From positions 6,711,445 to 6,775,444 of the forward strand of contig NC_020054.1 of the NCBI RefSeq assembly GCF_000331105.1: a stretch of 64,000 nt of DNA, read 5' to 3'. This DNA is from Fibrella aestuarina BUZ 2. Its GTDB lineage: Bacteria > Bacteroidota > Bacteroidia > Cytophagales > Spirosomataceae. Of this stretch, positions 1 to 9,016 are shown piece by piece; the stretch's first letter is position 1; every line of letters begins with the position of its first letter. The notes under the pieces are model-generated. The model was not told the DNA's origin, ran no database searches, and was given only the letters and a program-made list of their open reading frames with translations. Position numbers and translations under genes: made by a program.

Positions 1-792
1 CTACCTGCGCTGGCGGCGTTGCTATTGCTAGCTGGCTGTGCCCCGAGCACATCGCAACTCATCACGCTCAGCAGCAATAACCTGACGGCCTCGCCCAAAC
101 AGGGGTTCGTGTATGACAACGATACCCTGCGCCTGAGTTACCAGTTCTTCAGTGAACGTGGTACCATCCATTTCACCATCGAGAATAAACTGAACAAGCC
201 GCTCTACGTCGACTGGAAACGATCGGCGTTTATCGTTGGGAAGGCGAAGCTGGATTACTGGCGCGACGAAGCCGAGGTAAACCTGACAGGAACGAGCAAC
301 GCGCTCGCCTACACGCGCTACTGGAACCGCAGTTATTTCGATGTTAACGGCACCATCCGCAAGGCCAACGCCGTTGATTACATCCCGCCGGGGACAAAGC
401 TGGAACGTGATCAATTCGTTGTCGTTCCGGGTTCAGCGCTGGTCTTGCCAGGGCAGTTTTCAACCCAAAAAGTGGCCTCGACCAATCCCTACAAGTCCAA
501 GCCCGTCGACGTGCAGGTTTACGAATACAACGCCCAGAATTCGCCGCTGTCGTTTCGGAATTACCTGACGCTGGCAGTTGACAAAGAGTTCAAGCAGGAG
601 TTTGTGCTGGATAGCCAGTTCTGGGCATCGGGCGTGCAGGTGATGCCCTTCAAACAACTAACTGGCGGGCAGGAGCTACTAGGCACCGAGCAGTACACCG
701 GCAATATGCTTCGCAACCTTCCTTATTACCGCGCCGATGGGTTCTTTCTGACTTACACGCCGGTTACGGGCTTGAGCAACGCGCCCAGGTAA
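1..792 (+). CDS. Secreted lipoprotein of unknown function, 5' end outside window
   Basis: The reading frame is open from the first base, so the true start lies upstream. The visible N-terminus is a hydrophobic stretch ending in a lipobox (LAGC), with the cysteine near residue 13 of the visible part, so the mature protein should be lipid-anchored in the envelope. The remaining ~250 residues are rich in beta-type sequence with many Tyr, Phe and Asn residues and no catalytic motif I can recognise. It is followed by a REP-like inverted repeat and faces gmhA convergently. Function unknown; the lipoprotein call is good, anything more is not supported. Confidence 0.75.
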   Translation, partial: LPALAALLLLAGCAPSTSQLITLSSNNLTASPKQGFVYDNDTLRLSYQFFSERGTIHFTIENKLNKPLYVDWKRSAFIVGKAKLDYWRDEAEVNLTGTSNALAYTRYWNRSYFDVNGTIRKANAVDYIPPGTKLERDQFVVVPGSALVLPGQFSTQKVASTNPYKSKPVDVQVYEYNAQNSPLSFRNYLTLAVDKEFKQEFVLDSQFWASGVQVMPFKQLTGGQELLGTEQYTGNMLRNLPYYRADGFFLTYTPVTGLSNAPR

Positions 793-816
793 TGTTTTAA
801 TTGCAGTTGGTTAGGC

Positions 817-910
817 TTTTTGTCATCCCGACGACAGGAGGGATCCTGGGTTGTCCTTGCTTGTGATTGAGACGCCTCGAGCTCCTTCCTATCGTCAGGA
901 TGACGAAAAA
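817..910. repeat. REP-like imperfect inverted repeat between convergent genes
   Basis: The arms around GTCATCCCGACGACAGGA (about 821-838) and its near reverse complement ending in GTCAGGATGACG (about 894-905) are flanked by T and A runs, so either strand can form a hairpin followed by U residues. The right arm reaches the last codons of gmhA. The GTCATCC...GGATGAC wording is like repeat elements seen widely in Bacteroidota genomes (knowledge). It probably also serves as a two-way terminator (inference). Confidence 0.6.
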
Positions 911-913
911 ACC

Positions 914-1492
914 TTACGCCAAACCCAACTGCTGTTCGATCAGCAGAATGAAGAGGTGGATCACTTTGATGTGCACTTCCTGAATGCGGTCGGCAAAACC
1001 AAAATGCGGCACCCGCACTTCCACGTCGGCCTGCCCGGCGAGTTTGCCGCCGTCTTTGCCGGTTAGCAGTACCACCTTCATGCCTTTGGCGCGGGCCGCT
1101 TCTACCGCCCGGATGATGTTGCCCGAGTTGCCGCTCGTGCTCAGGCCCAGCAACACGTCGCCGGTCTGACCGAGGCCTTCCACAAATCGTGAAAACACCG
1201 ATTCATAGCCGTAATCGTTGCCTACGCACGACATGTGGCTGGGGTCCGACACGGCAATGGCAGCCAATGAACGGCGTTCGCCCCGGTAGCGACCCGATAG
1301 CTCTTCGGCAAAATGCATGGCATCGCAGTGGGAACCGCCGTTGCCGCAGGAAATAATCTTATGCCCATCGCGCAGGGCGTCGGCCATCAGCCGCGCCGCC
1401 TGAGCAATAGCGTCGATATGGGCCGGATCGGCCAGAAAGGTATCCAGTACCGACCGGGCCTCGGTCAGTTCAGTCAGTATGATGTCGTGCAT
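914..1492 (-). CDS. gmhA: Phosphoheptose (sedoheptulose-7-phosphate) isomerase
   Basis: Cytoplasmic SIS-domain enzyme converting D-sedoheptulose 7-phosphate to glycero-manno-heptose 7-phosphate, the first step of LPS-core or S-layer heptose synthesis. The 192-residue product matches the usual GmhA length when started at the ATG at 1492 (MHDIILTEL); an upstream in-frame extension to 1549 has no family match. The substrate loop [20 protein letters not shown], the STSGNS motif and the C-terminal RVPHFG...[12 protein letters not shown] helix with the metal/catalytic His and Glu are all present. No other heptose gene is nearby. Identification is secure from the motifs. Confidence 0.95.
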   Translation of the reverse strand: MHDIILTELTEARSVLDTFLADPAHIDAIAQAARLMADALRDGHKIISCGNGGSHCDAMHFAEELSGRYRGERRSLAAIAVSDPSHMSCVGNDYGYESVFSRFVEGLGQTGDVLLGLSTSGNSGNIIRAVEAARAKGMKVVLLTGKDGGKLAGQADVEVRVPHFGFADRIQEVHIKVIHLFILLIEQQLGLA

Positions 1493-1583
1493 GGAAATGT
1501 CGTCTGACGGTTCGGATTCAACGTTTTGCGGTCCTGCCCATTGAAGCAACCTTAAACGTCAAACTCGACACGTCAAACCCGAT

Positions 1584-3359
1584 TTAAAAAACCCAACTCC
1601 GATACGGGGCGTTCCAGCGGATGGCGACGTTGACGATCGACGTCTTGTACGTGTCGGGAATGTACTGGCTGTCCTGCATGCGGTTGAGGTAACGCCCTTC
1701 CAGAAACAGGTTGTGTTTCAGCATATAGGTAAGCCGCAGATCGGTGTAGGTCGTAATGGTTTTGCGGCCCTGCCCGATGAAATTATCGTAGTCGCGCAGC
1801 CGTTCTTCGTAGTCTTTCAGCACGTTGCCACCGTAGTTGCGGCCCGGAGGATCGGTGCCGTACATCATCAGCGAAAACGTGCCGTTGACCGACAGCCGTT
1901 TGTTCTGGTAGCGTAACGTACCCAGCCCTTCCATGAAGTTGGCCCCCAACGGCGACGCCATTGGCTGGTTGAAGTGGGCGTAGTTTGTCTGTCCCGATTT
2001 GTGCGCGTAGGTATACGGCCGGGCCATGTTGAACTCGCCCTGCAAGTCGAGGTTGGGAACGCCCAGCACGTCGATGTATTTCAGGCCGGCCTGCACCGCA
2101 ATCTTGTTCGTCCACGACCCACGCGCCGCCCGGATCTCCTTGATCAGGAATTCGTCGAGCATCAGTTGGCTGTAGAAAAGCAGGTGCTGCGCCGCGTTCA
2201 CCTTCAGGTCGAGCCCAACGAACGCATTGTCGGCACTACCCCGCGAGGCTTCCACGTAGCGATACAGGATAATCGGGTTCAGGTAATTAATGTCGAACCG
2301 ATCGCGGCTGTACACTTCGGCCTCAAACAGACCCAGATTCACCCGGCGGCTGATATTGACGCTCAGGTGGTGCATGGTCGTGAATTTCTGGGGCAGCAAC
2401 TCGATACCCGATAGCGTCACCTGTCCGTTCTGTAACTCGGTAAACAGGTTGGTGTACTGGAATCGCTTGCCAAAGCGGGTCGATAGCTTCAGGAAGAGGT
2501 AGGGCGCCGCGTTGTCGGACAGCAGCAGCGACCGAATGCCATTGCCGAAGAAATTACGGTCGTGGCCAAACTGAACATTGATGATTTTCAGCGTATTGAA
2601 GGTAATATACCCCCGCGCTTCGAGGAAATCGGCGGCGTTGTTGTTGAACAGCTTCACCACACCCTGCCCCGGCGATGACCCACCGCCAGCGGCCGTCAGC
2701 CGGTAGCTTTGGCCGTAATCCTGCACGTATTTGGGGTAATAGGCCTGATTATCGGCGAAGTACGAATAGAAGCCCAACTTGCCGCCGATGCTACCCCGCA
2801 CCTCGATACCGCGCGTGTTGGTATAAAGCGGGTCAGTCAGCACCTGATCGCGGCCATAGCCGACGTATACAACGGGGTTGATGTGCAGGTCGTATTCTTT
2901 ATTCTTGACGCTGTAGAAATCGCTTTTCTTTCGGTAAAAAAAGCCCAGAAGCGGCCGTTCGCTGTTGCCCGGCTCTTCGTAGCGGAGCACCACCGGCTGC
3001 GTGGCCGACGAATCGGTCGACTGCCCGAAAGCAACCGATACCCGCGGAAACTGCGCTTTTACGGGCTGCGGCGAGGCCCACTCCCAGCTGTCGTCGCGCA
3101 GGTAGTTGATGTTGAAGCGGTCGGTGGGTGACAGGCTAATTTCCTGATCGGGGTCATTTTCGAGCGTATCAACCAGTTGCATCACCGCCTGCCGGTTGTA
3201 GGGTTTTACGGTACTATGGTGCTGATCGGCCCACCGGCCCAGCCGAATTTCGTAGCGGTCGATGAGGTGGTAGTAGTCCTGATTAAGCGGGATGAAGGGG
3301 CTTTGCGCATAAACCAGCGAAAGGGGCAGCAAACAAAACAGGCTCAGCAAATAGCGCAT
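1584..3359 (-). CDS. Outer-membrane beta-barrel of the Wzi / RemB-like type
   Basis: 591 residues with an N-terminal signal peptide (MRYLLSLFCLLPLSLVYAQS) chosen at ATG 3359. The body is rich in alternating aromatic/polar strands and contains a segment of the kind found in Bacteroidota capsule-assembly Wzi-like and gliding-motility RemB-like barrels (INVQFGHDRNFFGNG near residue 265, then LSDNAAPYLFLKL). The last residue is Phe (RSWVF), the usual outer-membrane insertion signal. Likely role is surface polysaccharide attachment or motility-associated display (inference). It sits between gmhA and upp without an obvious operon partner. I cannot separate the Wzi and RemB possibilities from sequence alone. 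Confidence 0.6.
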   Translation of the reverse strand: MRYLLSLFCLLPLSLVYAQSPFIPLNQDYYHLIDRYEIRLGRWADQHHSTVKPYNRQAVMQLVDTLENDPDQEISLSPTDRFNINYLRDDSWEWASPQPVKAQFPRVSVAFGQSTDSSATQPVVLRYEEPGNSERPLLGFFYRKKSDFYSVKNKEYDLHINPVVYVGYGRDQVLTDPLYTNTRGIEVRGSIGGKLGFYSYFADNQAYYPKYVQDYGQSYRLTAAGGGSSPGQGVVKLFNNNAADFLEARGYITFNTLKIINVQFGHDRNFFGNGIRSLLLSDNAAPYLFLKLSTRFGKRFQYTNLFTELQNGQVTLSGIELLPQKFTTMHHLSVNISRRVNLGLFEAEVYSRDRFDINYLNPIILYRYVEASRGSADNAFVGLDLKVNAAQHLLFYSQLMLDEFLIKEIRAARGSWTNKIAVQAGLKYIDVLGVPNLDLQGEFNMARPYTYAHKSGQTNYAHFNQPMASPLGANFMEGLGTLRYQNKRLSVNGTFSLMMYGTDPPGRNYGGNVLKDYEERLRDYDNFIGQGRKTITTYTDLRLTYMLKHNLFLEGRYLNRMQDSQYIPDTYKTSIVNVAIRWNAPYRSWVF

Positions 3360-3556
3360 ACAGTAATGGGCAACGGTCGGTGGGTGCAAGGTCCCTTTTA
3401 GCCAAAATAAGTCGATTCCGTTGGCATTCCGACAATGAGCGGGCTAAATTACGCAAAGCCGATGGCAGTTTTCGGTCTACCGTTTGGCGTTGCGTTGCAT
3501 ATTAGCCTGCGGATTTGCCGGTTGGCACGACCTGACACCCCAAAACTCATTACCCT

Positions 3557-4225
3557 ATGTTTGTTTTTGCCCAGCAGGCTTCCATTGCCAACCAATACAT
3601 CGCCGAGCTCCGCGACTTGCGCCTTCAAGCTGATCGGGCGCGCTTTCGCCGGAACCTCGAACGGCTGGGTGAACTGACGGCCTACGAAATCTCCCGGACG
3701 ATGGCCTACCAGAACGGTACGGTACAGACGCCGTTGGCCGTGGCGGAGTCGCAAACGTTGCTACAACAGCCGGTGCTGGCCACCATCATGCGGGCGGGGC
3801 TTCCCTTTCACCAGGGCTTTCTGAACGTGTTTGACCAAGCCGACAACGCCTTTGCGGGGGCTTATCGAACAGCGGCCCGCCGCCAGCCCGATACCGACGA
3901 ACTGGACGAAAATGAGTTCGATATCGTGATGGAGTACATCAGCAGCCCTGATCTGAGCGGCCGCACGCTCATCCTGATCGACCCGATGCTGGCCACGGGG
4001 CGGTCGCTCGAGCAGGTGTATCACTCGCTGCTGCGCTACGGTATTCCGGCCCAAACGCACATTGCCGCCGCCATTGCCAGCCCCGAGGGCGTCAGGTACG
4101 TGCAAACCCAATTACCGCAGTGCCACCTCTGGCTGGGTGCCATCGACTCCCACCTCAACGCCCACTACTACATCGTGCCGGGCCTCGGCGACGCGGGCGA
4201 TCTGGCGTTTGGCGGAAAAATCTGA
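3557..4225 (+). CDS. upp: Uracil phosphoribosyltransferase
   Basis: Salvages uracil to UMP using PRPP, in the cytosol. 222 residues, close to the 208-218 usual in the family. The PRPP loop LIDPMLATGRSL (about residues 138-149) and the uracil-binding GLGDAGDLAFG near the C-terminus are visible; the latter has Leu where many homologues have Arg. The start at 3557 (MFVFAQQASIANQYI) gives the expected N-terminus. It is transcribed alone, divergently from the Wzi/RemB-like gene and convergently with the OmpA-family gene. Confidence 0.93.
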   Translation: MFVFAQQASIANQYIAELRDLRLQADRARFRRNLERLGELTAYEISRTMAYQNGTVQTPLAVAESQTLLQQPVLATIMRAGLPFHQGFLNVFDQADNAFAGAYRTAARRQPDTDELDENEFDIVMEYISSPDLSGRTLILIDPMLATGRSLEQVYHSLLRYGIPAQTHIAAAIASPEGVRYVQTQLPQCHLWLGAIDSHLNAHYYIVPGLGDAGDLAFGGKI

Positions 4226-4254
4226 TCGCTGACGGATCGTCAGGTACGTTCCCG

Positions 4255-5577
4255 TCACCGGCTGACAATGAACTCGACCCGCTGGTTGGTCGCTCGGCCC
4301 TCGGGGGTGTCGTTCGGGGCGATCGGTTGCGCTTCGCCCTGTCCGTCGGTGGTAAGGCGGTCGGCCCGGATGGCAAACTGACTGACCAACGCCGCCCGCA
4401 CTACATCGGCCCGCCGTTTGGCTAGCAATCGGTTGGCTTGTTCGTCGCCGTCTGAGTTGGTATGGCAAACGATCTGCACGTGCCGCTGTGGCGCCTGAGT
4501 TAGCCAGTCGGCTACTTCCTTCAACGATGCATAGGCGATCGGTTTAAGCGTGGCGTCACCGGGTTCGAACTGAATGCCACCGGCCGTGCATCGCCCCTCG
4601 GTGCGTAGGTGCTGTTGCATGGCCGGGTCGCCCACCGCAAAGCGCAGGTTGCCGAGGTAATAACTGTCTTCATCGCGGTGCATAGCGCCTATACCAAACA
4701 CCAGCGAATTGTAGGGCACGCCCGGCTGGAAAGCCTCAGGTACGTCCCAGACCTTCTCTTCGTTGACATACACGCGTAATCGCTGCTGTTGCCGGCAAAT
4801 CGAGACAGTCACGATGTTTCGGCCCAACGCCCAGAACGTACTGACGGGTTTCTCGCGGTGTAGCACCGGCTCACGATTGGCCCGGACCGTCAGCTCGCTC
4901 ATGCCCTGCCGACCAGCGGCGTTCATGGGGTGCAGCAGCAACGTCACACCCCGGTCACCGCCCGCCATTGCCCCCCATTGGGTATACTCGTTGGCGGGGT
5001 TGGTCAGGGCGGCGAAGGTGACGTACAGGCCTGTGGAGTAAAAGCTAAAAGCATGGGAACAGGCCAGGTCAAATTGCAGGGTGAACTGATCGGGCAAGTC
5101 GGTGATGGCTTCCGGAGAAAACTGACCCGCCTTACCCAACGCCAGCCAATGCGCCGGATCGTCGTCTAGGGTCACGATTTCACCCATGCTGTTGGTACGC
5201 CAGCGTGCCGGAAATTCGCCGACGGGGGTTTGGGCGAAATCGTCGAGCAACCGCAGTTGTTTGGCCTGCACAAAATCGACCTGCTCGTACGTTTTAAACG
5301 CCGCGGGCACGCCCGTGTTGGGGTCGTAGGTGGGTGGTTTGACTGGCGCAGTGACCGTCGGCGCCAGCGAAGCCACCCCATTATCGGCCGCTACCGGAGC
5401 CAGATGAGGCGCTGTTTCGGTTACCCGGAGTTGACTGGTCTGATGAATAGGTCGGCTGGCTGGGGGCCGTCTATTAGCAGATGGTGGATCGCTTTTGGGC
5501 GACAGAGAAATACGTAGTTGTGCCTGCATCGTACCAGTGGTTACAACGCACAGCACTGCACCAACAAGAAACTTCAT
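4255..5577 (-). CDS. OmpA-family envelope protein with lectin-like middle domain
   Basis: 440 residues. The start at ATG 5577 gives a signal peptide (MKFLVGAVLCVVTTGTMQAQ). A Pro-rich linker follows; then about residues 110-320 form a jelly-roll, laminin-G-like region (beta-rich, with GQFS...LPDQFTLQFDL). The C-terminal ~110 residues are an OmpA peptidoglycan-binding domain: IQFEPGDATLKPIAYASL, then HTNSDGDEQANRLLAKRRAD and the terminal RATNQRVEFIV. It should tether the outer membrane to peptidoglycan. The middle domain may bind a polysaccharide (inference). Lies 29 bases from the end of upp, convergent. Confidence 0.85.
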   Translation of the reverse strand: MKFLVGAVLCVVTTGTMQAQLRISLSPKSDPPSANRRPPASRPIHQTSQLRVTETAPHLAPVAADNGVASLAPTVTAPVKPPTYDPNTGVPAAFKTYEQVDFVQAKQLRLLDDFAQTPVGEFPARWRTNSMGEIVTLDDDPAHWLALGKAGQFSPEAITDLPDQFTLQFDLACSHAFSFYSTGLYVTFAALTNPANEYTQWGAMAGGDRGVTLLLHPMNAAGRQGMSELTVRANREPVLHREKPVSTFWALGRNIVTVSICRQQQRLRVYVNEEKVWDVPEAFQPGVPYNSLVFGIGAMHRDEDSYYLGNLRFAVGDPAMQQHLRTEGRCTAGGIQFEPGDATLKPIAYASLKEVADWLTQAPQRHVQIVCHTNSDGDEQANRLLAKRRADVVRAALVSQFAIRADRLTTDGQGEAQPIAPNDTPEGRATNQRVEFIVSR

Positions 5578-5679
5578 ATAAGGCTGATTTCTAGCCAAAT
5601 GTAAGTATCAGTACCGCTAGTAAGCTACCTGATTAAGGCAGCGGTCAGGCCGACCGTTCTGGTGGCTCTGCGTGCGTAG

Positions 5680-6702
5680 TTATGCCTGCTCCACGGGCGG
5701 CGATTCGATGGGCTTTTTCAGAAACCGCAGGGCCGCGACAAAACCCAGCGCGCTGAACAGCAGGTTGACGAGCGTGATGACAGCGTGCGAAAACGTAGCC
5801 CAGATGGTGCCGGTCAGGAGGGGCACCCCATACGCCAGCAGGCCCCGGCTCGCCAGGAAATGATAGGAGCCAATGTTGGCCTGAGTCGGGATGGTAAGGC
5901 TGCCCATTGACGTGAGCGCAAAGGTGGTCAGCGAGGCTGAAAGGGGTAGTTTGGCCGTGATGGGCAGGGCCCGAAACAGCGACGCCAGCACCACCAGCGA
6001 TAGGGCATGGATGGTGCCGGTGATCATCCAGTACAGAGCTGGGTTGTCCACCCGCCGGATGCTCAATAACCCCCGCCGGAACCCCTCGAACCGCTCGCGA
6101 AGCCGCAGGCGGTCGTTGAGGCGAGCGCCCAGCCCACGGTCCAGCAGGTAACGCAGGCCTAGGTACGTTACGGCGGCCAGCATTAGCCCGGCAACGCCCA
6201 CACCGACCCACTGCCCAGCCGACAGGGCAGATAACCAGGTCGGGAGTTGCAGGTACGTTTGGGCGTAGGCCAGCAACCGGCCCGACTCGAGCAGCAAAGT
6301 GACCGTCAGGAAAACGGCCGTGGCCAGCAGATCAACCAGCCGCTCGGTGATGATCGACCCCACACTTTCGGTGATGGGTACGTTGTCGGAGCGTTGCAGC
6401 AGCGTGCAGCGCAGCAGTTCGCCCGAGCCGGGAATCACCAGCCCCGATGCACTCCCCGCCAGCATCGCCGACAGAGCCCGGCCCGTTGAGGGCTGATGGC
6501 CCAGCCCTTGCAGCAGCATTCGCCAGCGTAGCGCACGCAGGACCGTTTGCAGGCCCATCGTTAGGGTGGTCAGGGCAATCCAGGCTGGGGCGGCCTGCCG
6601 CAGCTGATCAAGCAGACTGGTGAGCGGCATTCCCCGCAGGGCGTAAATCAGCAGGCCCAGCGCCAGCGCTACCGCCAGTACTTGTTTCAGCGTTTTGTTC
6701 AT
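5680..6702 (-). CDS. Integral membrane protein of the LPG-synthase-like flippase family (UPF0104/YbhN type)
   Basis: 340 residues with eight or so hydrophobic helices. The start at ATG 6702 (MNKTLKQVLAVALALGLLIYALRG) follows an AGAAA-type leader; an upstream extension to 6747 is unsupported. The RWRMLLQGLGH segment after helix 2 and the IPGSGELLRCTLL and GSLTIPTQANIGSYHF motifs are typical of the lysylphosphatidylglycerol synthase transmembrane family, whose members move or build lipid-linked molecules. It is divergent from the large membrane protein at 6807, which suggests shared work in polysaccharide or lipid export (inference). The substrate is not predictable. Confidence 0.8.
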   Translation of the reverse strand: MNKTLKQVLAVALALGLLIYALRGMPLTSLLDQLRQAAPAWIALTTLTMGLQTVLRALRWRMLLQGLGHQPSTGRALSAMLAGSASGLVIPGSGELLRCTLLQRSDNVPITESVGSIITERLVDLLATAVFLTVTLLLESGRLLAYAQTYLQLPTWLSALSAGQWVGVGVAGLMLAAVTYLGLRYLLDRGLGARLNDRLRLRERFEGFRRGLLSIRRVDNPALYWMITGTIHALSLVVLASLFRALPITAKLPLSASLTTFALTSMGSLTIPTQANIGSYHFLASRGLLAYGVPLLTGTIWATFSHAVITLVNLLFSALGFVAALRFLKKPIESPPVEQA

Positions 6703-6763
6703 TTTCTCATACTTGGCACAGCCTTTGTGAACGAAGGCACTGTTCACCTACCGGCAAAATTGG

Positions 6764-6771
6764 TAAATTTG
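6764..6771 (+). promoter_or_regulatory. Bacteroidota -7 promoter box for the 6807 gene
   Basis: TAAATTTG fits the Bacteroidota sigma consensus TAnnTTTG exactly and lies 35 bases before the ATG at 6807. The -33 TTTG partner is weak (TGTT at the right distance). Confidence 0.5.
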
Positions 6772-6806
6772 TCTGATTAGGCCCTAAACGCCACTTGACC
6801 CAACGA

Positions 6807-8918
6807 ATGAGTAAGAAAGGCAAAAAGCCCGTTCAACCCACTGAACGCCCCCGCCCGATGGCGACGCCAGTGAGTACGGTTTCGCCCACCCAGCCCGTTG
6901 TTTCCACACCAACTGCCCCCCCTGTTTCTGCATCAACCCCACCGCCCCCGTCGGATGGCCTTATCCAATTCGACCGGCGCGTCAAGATCACCCTGGGCAT
7001 CTTTGTTGGCCTGTTCCTGCTGTTTGTGCTGTTCAAATGGCATTACATATCGCTCTCGGCCTGGAATGAGATTCTGCCTGATGGTGGACCGGCGAAGCGT
7101 GGTTTGGTAGCCGGTACGCCCAAACGCATCCGGATGGATGATTATGCCGTGGGCGCGCCCTGGATTTTGTCCAACGCCAATACTGGCTTCCAGACCGAAA
7201 ACGAAGCCATTGGCGGCTTGAAAACACCCCTGATGACGGTGCCGGTAAAGCACCCAGTCACTCTCTTTAAGTTCGGCCACTGGGGGTTCCTGTTTCTGGA
7301 TGTCGAGCGCGGGTACAGTTGGATGTACAACAGCAGTCCGTTAATTCTGCTGCTGGGTACGTTCCTGTTTTTCCTGCTGGTCACCAAAAACCAGTACTGG
7401 CTCTCCCTGACGGGTACGTTGGTGCTGTTTCTCTCGTCGGGTACAGTCTGGTGGTCGTTTATACCCTCGTCGATGATCGGGTATTGCGGGGCAGCCTTCG
7501 TGGCGGCGGTCTACCTGTTGCGGAGCCGCAAGCCAACCGTCATTATCCCCGTTGCGGCGGCGCTGATCTGGATTGCCGCTTCCTACGCGACGGGACTTTA
7601 TCCGCCGTATCAGGTGCCGATGGCCTACCTGTTCATCTTCCTGCTGATTGGGTACGTTGCCAATGAGCGGGCGGCCATTTTTCCGCTGAAAGCCGTTCCC
7701 CTGAAGCTGGTGAGTCTGGTTGGGGCGGCGGCGCTGGCAGGCGTGGTTGCCTACCTGTTCAAAAACGACATCGAAGAGACGATCAAGGCCGTCACCAGTA
7801 CGGTCTATCCCGGCAAACGGAGCGAGACGGGCGGCACGGGCTTCATTGCCAACTGGTATTCCGAATATTACAGCTGGTTCTGGTCGGATCAGAAGTTCCC
7901 GAAAGGCTGGCTCAACATCTGCGAACTCTCGCACTACCTCAATTTTGCGCCGGTCATTATCCCGCTAGCAATTGCCCTATTCGCCTTTACGCGCCGCATC
8001 GACTGGATGCTGGTGGGCGCGATGGTCTTTGTGGTGCTGATGTGGCTCTGGATGGAAGTAGGGTACCCCGAAGCCATTGCCAAAGCCACACTGATGAGCA
8101 TGGTGCCCACCCGACGGGCGCAGATTCCCATGGGCGTGGGCGGTATTGTCTTGCTGTTCCTGTACCTCGGCTACCTGCGCTCGGTCGACCTGGCCCAGTT
8201 GAAAGCCAACGTACCTGGCTGGTTCACGCCCGTGGCAGGGCTGGGCGTGGTGGCCTTTGTGATTTACACGGCTTCGGTCAACATCGATGATTCGGAAGGC
8301 CTGCTCACCTCGAACCAGGTGTTCATGCCGGTGCTGTTTTTCATCCTGATGAACGGGCTGCTGCTTTTCTCGCTCAATATCCGCTACCGGGTGGGGCTGT
8401 TCTGCGCGGGCATCGTGCTGTTCTTGCTGCCCAACCTGAAAGCCAACCCGCTGTCGAAGGGCCTGGCCCCGCTGACGGAAAACATCGTTTACCAGAACGT
8501 GAAGGCGATCGTCGACCGCGACCCGAATGCCCGCTGGGTTGTCAACGGCAATCAGTTTATTACGTACATGGTCACGGCGACGGGCGCGAAACAGATTACG
8601 GGCGTGAAGTACATTCCGAACCGGAAGCAGATTTTCAGCGTGCTCGATCCGCAGATGAAGCGCGACTCGGCCTACAACCGCTACGCGCACGTCACGTTCC
8701 AGACGTATATCAATCCCCAGCAGGGCGATACCACGATTCTGGCGCAGCAATACGAAGACGGGTACGTGATTGCGGGCGACCCCTGCTCTCCCAAATTCAA
8801 GAAGCTGAACGTCAAGTACATGCTCTACGACCATGCTCCGCAGATACCCTACGAGGTACGTTGTATGAAGAAAGCCGTCGAGCTTGGCTCGATGACCATT
8901 TACGAACGCGTTGATTGA
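6807..8918 (+). CDS. Large multi-pass membrane protein, probable GT-C type glycosyltransferase
   Basis: 703 residues from ATG 6807 (MSKKGKKPVQPTERP); an in-frame TTG at 6795 is less likely. There is a Pro/Thr/Ser-rich cytosolic N-terminus of about 60 residues, then roughly 13 hydrophobic helices and a soluble C-terminal domain of about 140 residues beginning near NIVYQNVKAIVDRDP. The overall shape (many helices, then an outside-facing domain) is that of lipid-linked-sugar glycosyltransferases, but I see no decisive catalytic motif. It is followed after a repeat-containing 98-base gap by GT2 and DUF2304 genes, which resembles three-gene sugar-modification sets (inference). Confidence 0.6.
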   Translation: MSKKGKKPVQPTERPRPMATPVSTVSPTQPVVSTPTAPPVSASTPPPPSDGLIQFDRRVKITLGIFVGLFLLFVLFKWHYISLSAWNEILPDGGPAKRGLVAGTPKRIRMDDYAVGAPWILSNANTGFQTENEAIGGLKTPLMTVPVKHPVTLFKFGHWGFLFLDVERGYSWMYNSSPLILLLGTFLFFLLVTKNQYWLSLTGTLVLFLSSGTVWWSFIPSSMIGYCGAAFVAAVYLLRSRKPTVIIPVAAALIWIAASYATGLYPPYQVPMAYLFIFLLIGYVANERAAIFPLKAVPLKLVSLVGAAALAGVVAYLFKNDIEETIKAVTSTVYPGKRSETGGTGFIANWYSEYYSWFWSDQKFPKGWLNICELSHYLNFAPVIIPLAIALFAFTRRIDWMLVGAMVFVVLMWLWMEVGYPEAIAKATLMSMVPTRRAQIPMGVGGIVLLFLYLGYLRSVDLAQLKANVPGWFTPVAGLGVVAFVIYTASVNIDDSEGLLTSNQVFMPVLFFILMNGLLLFSLNIRYRVGLFCAGIVLFLLPNLKANPLSKGLAPLTENIVYQNVKAIVDRDPNARWVVNGNQFITYMVTATGAKQITGVKYIPNRKQIFSVLDPQMKRDSAYNRYAHVTFQTYINPQQGDTTILAQQYEDGYVIAGDPCSPKFKKLNVKYMLYDHAPQIPYEVRCMKKAVELGSMTIYERVD

Positions 8919-9002
8919 ATGAATAATGGATAGTGACCTTAAAAGTCCAGGCACATTGAACCCGCAAGGCCATCATCCATTGTACATTATCCGTTATTCA
9001 TT
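8918..9002. repeat. Imperfect inverted repeat in the 6807-9017 spacer
   Basis: The 18-base arms (AATGAATAATGGATAGTG at 8918-8935 and CATTATCCGTTATTCATT at 8985-9002) pair at 16 of 18 positions. The arm begins on the last base of the upstream stop codon. The ATTCATT/CATTGTACATT wording recurs in the spacers at 17870-17965 and 25106-25223. Confidence 0.6.
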
Positions 9003-9016
9003 ACAGTACCCTCCCC

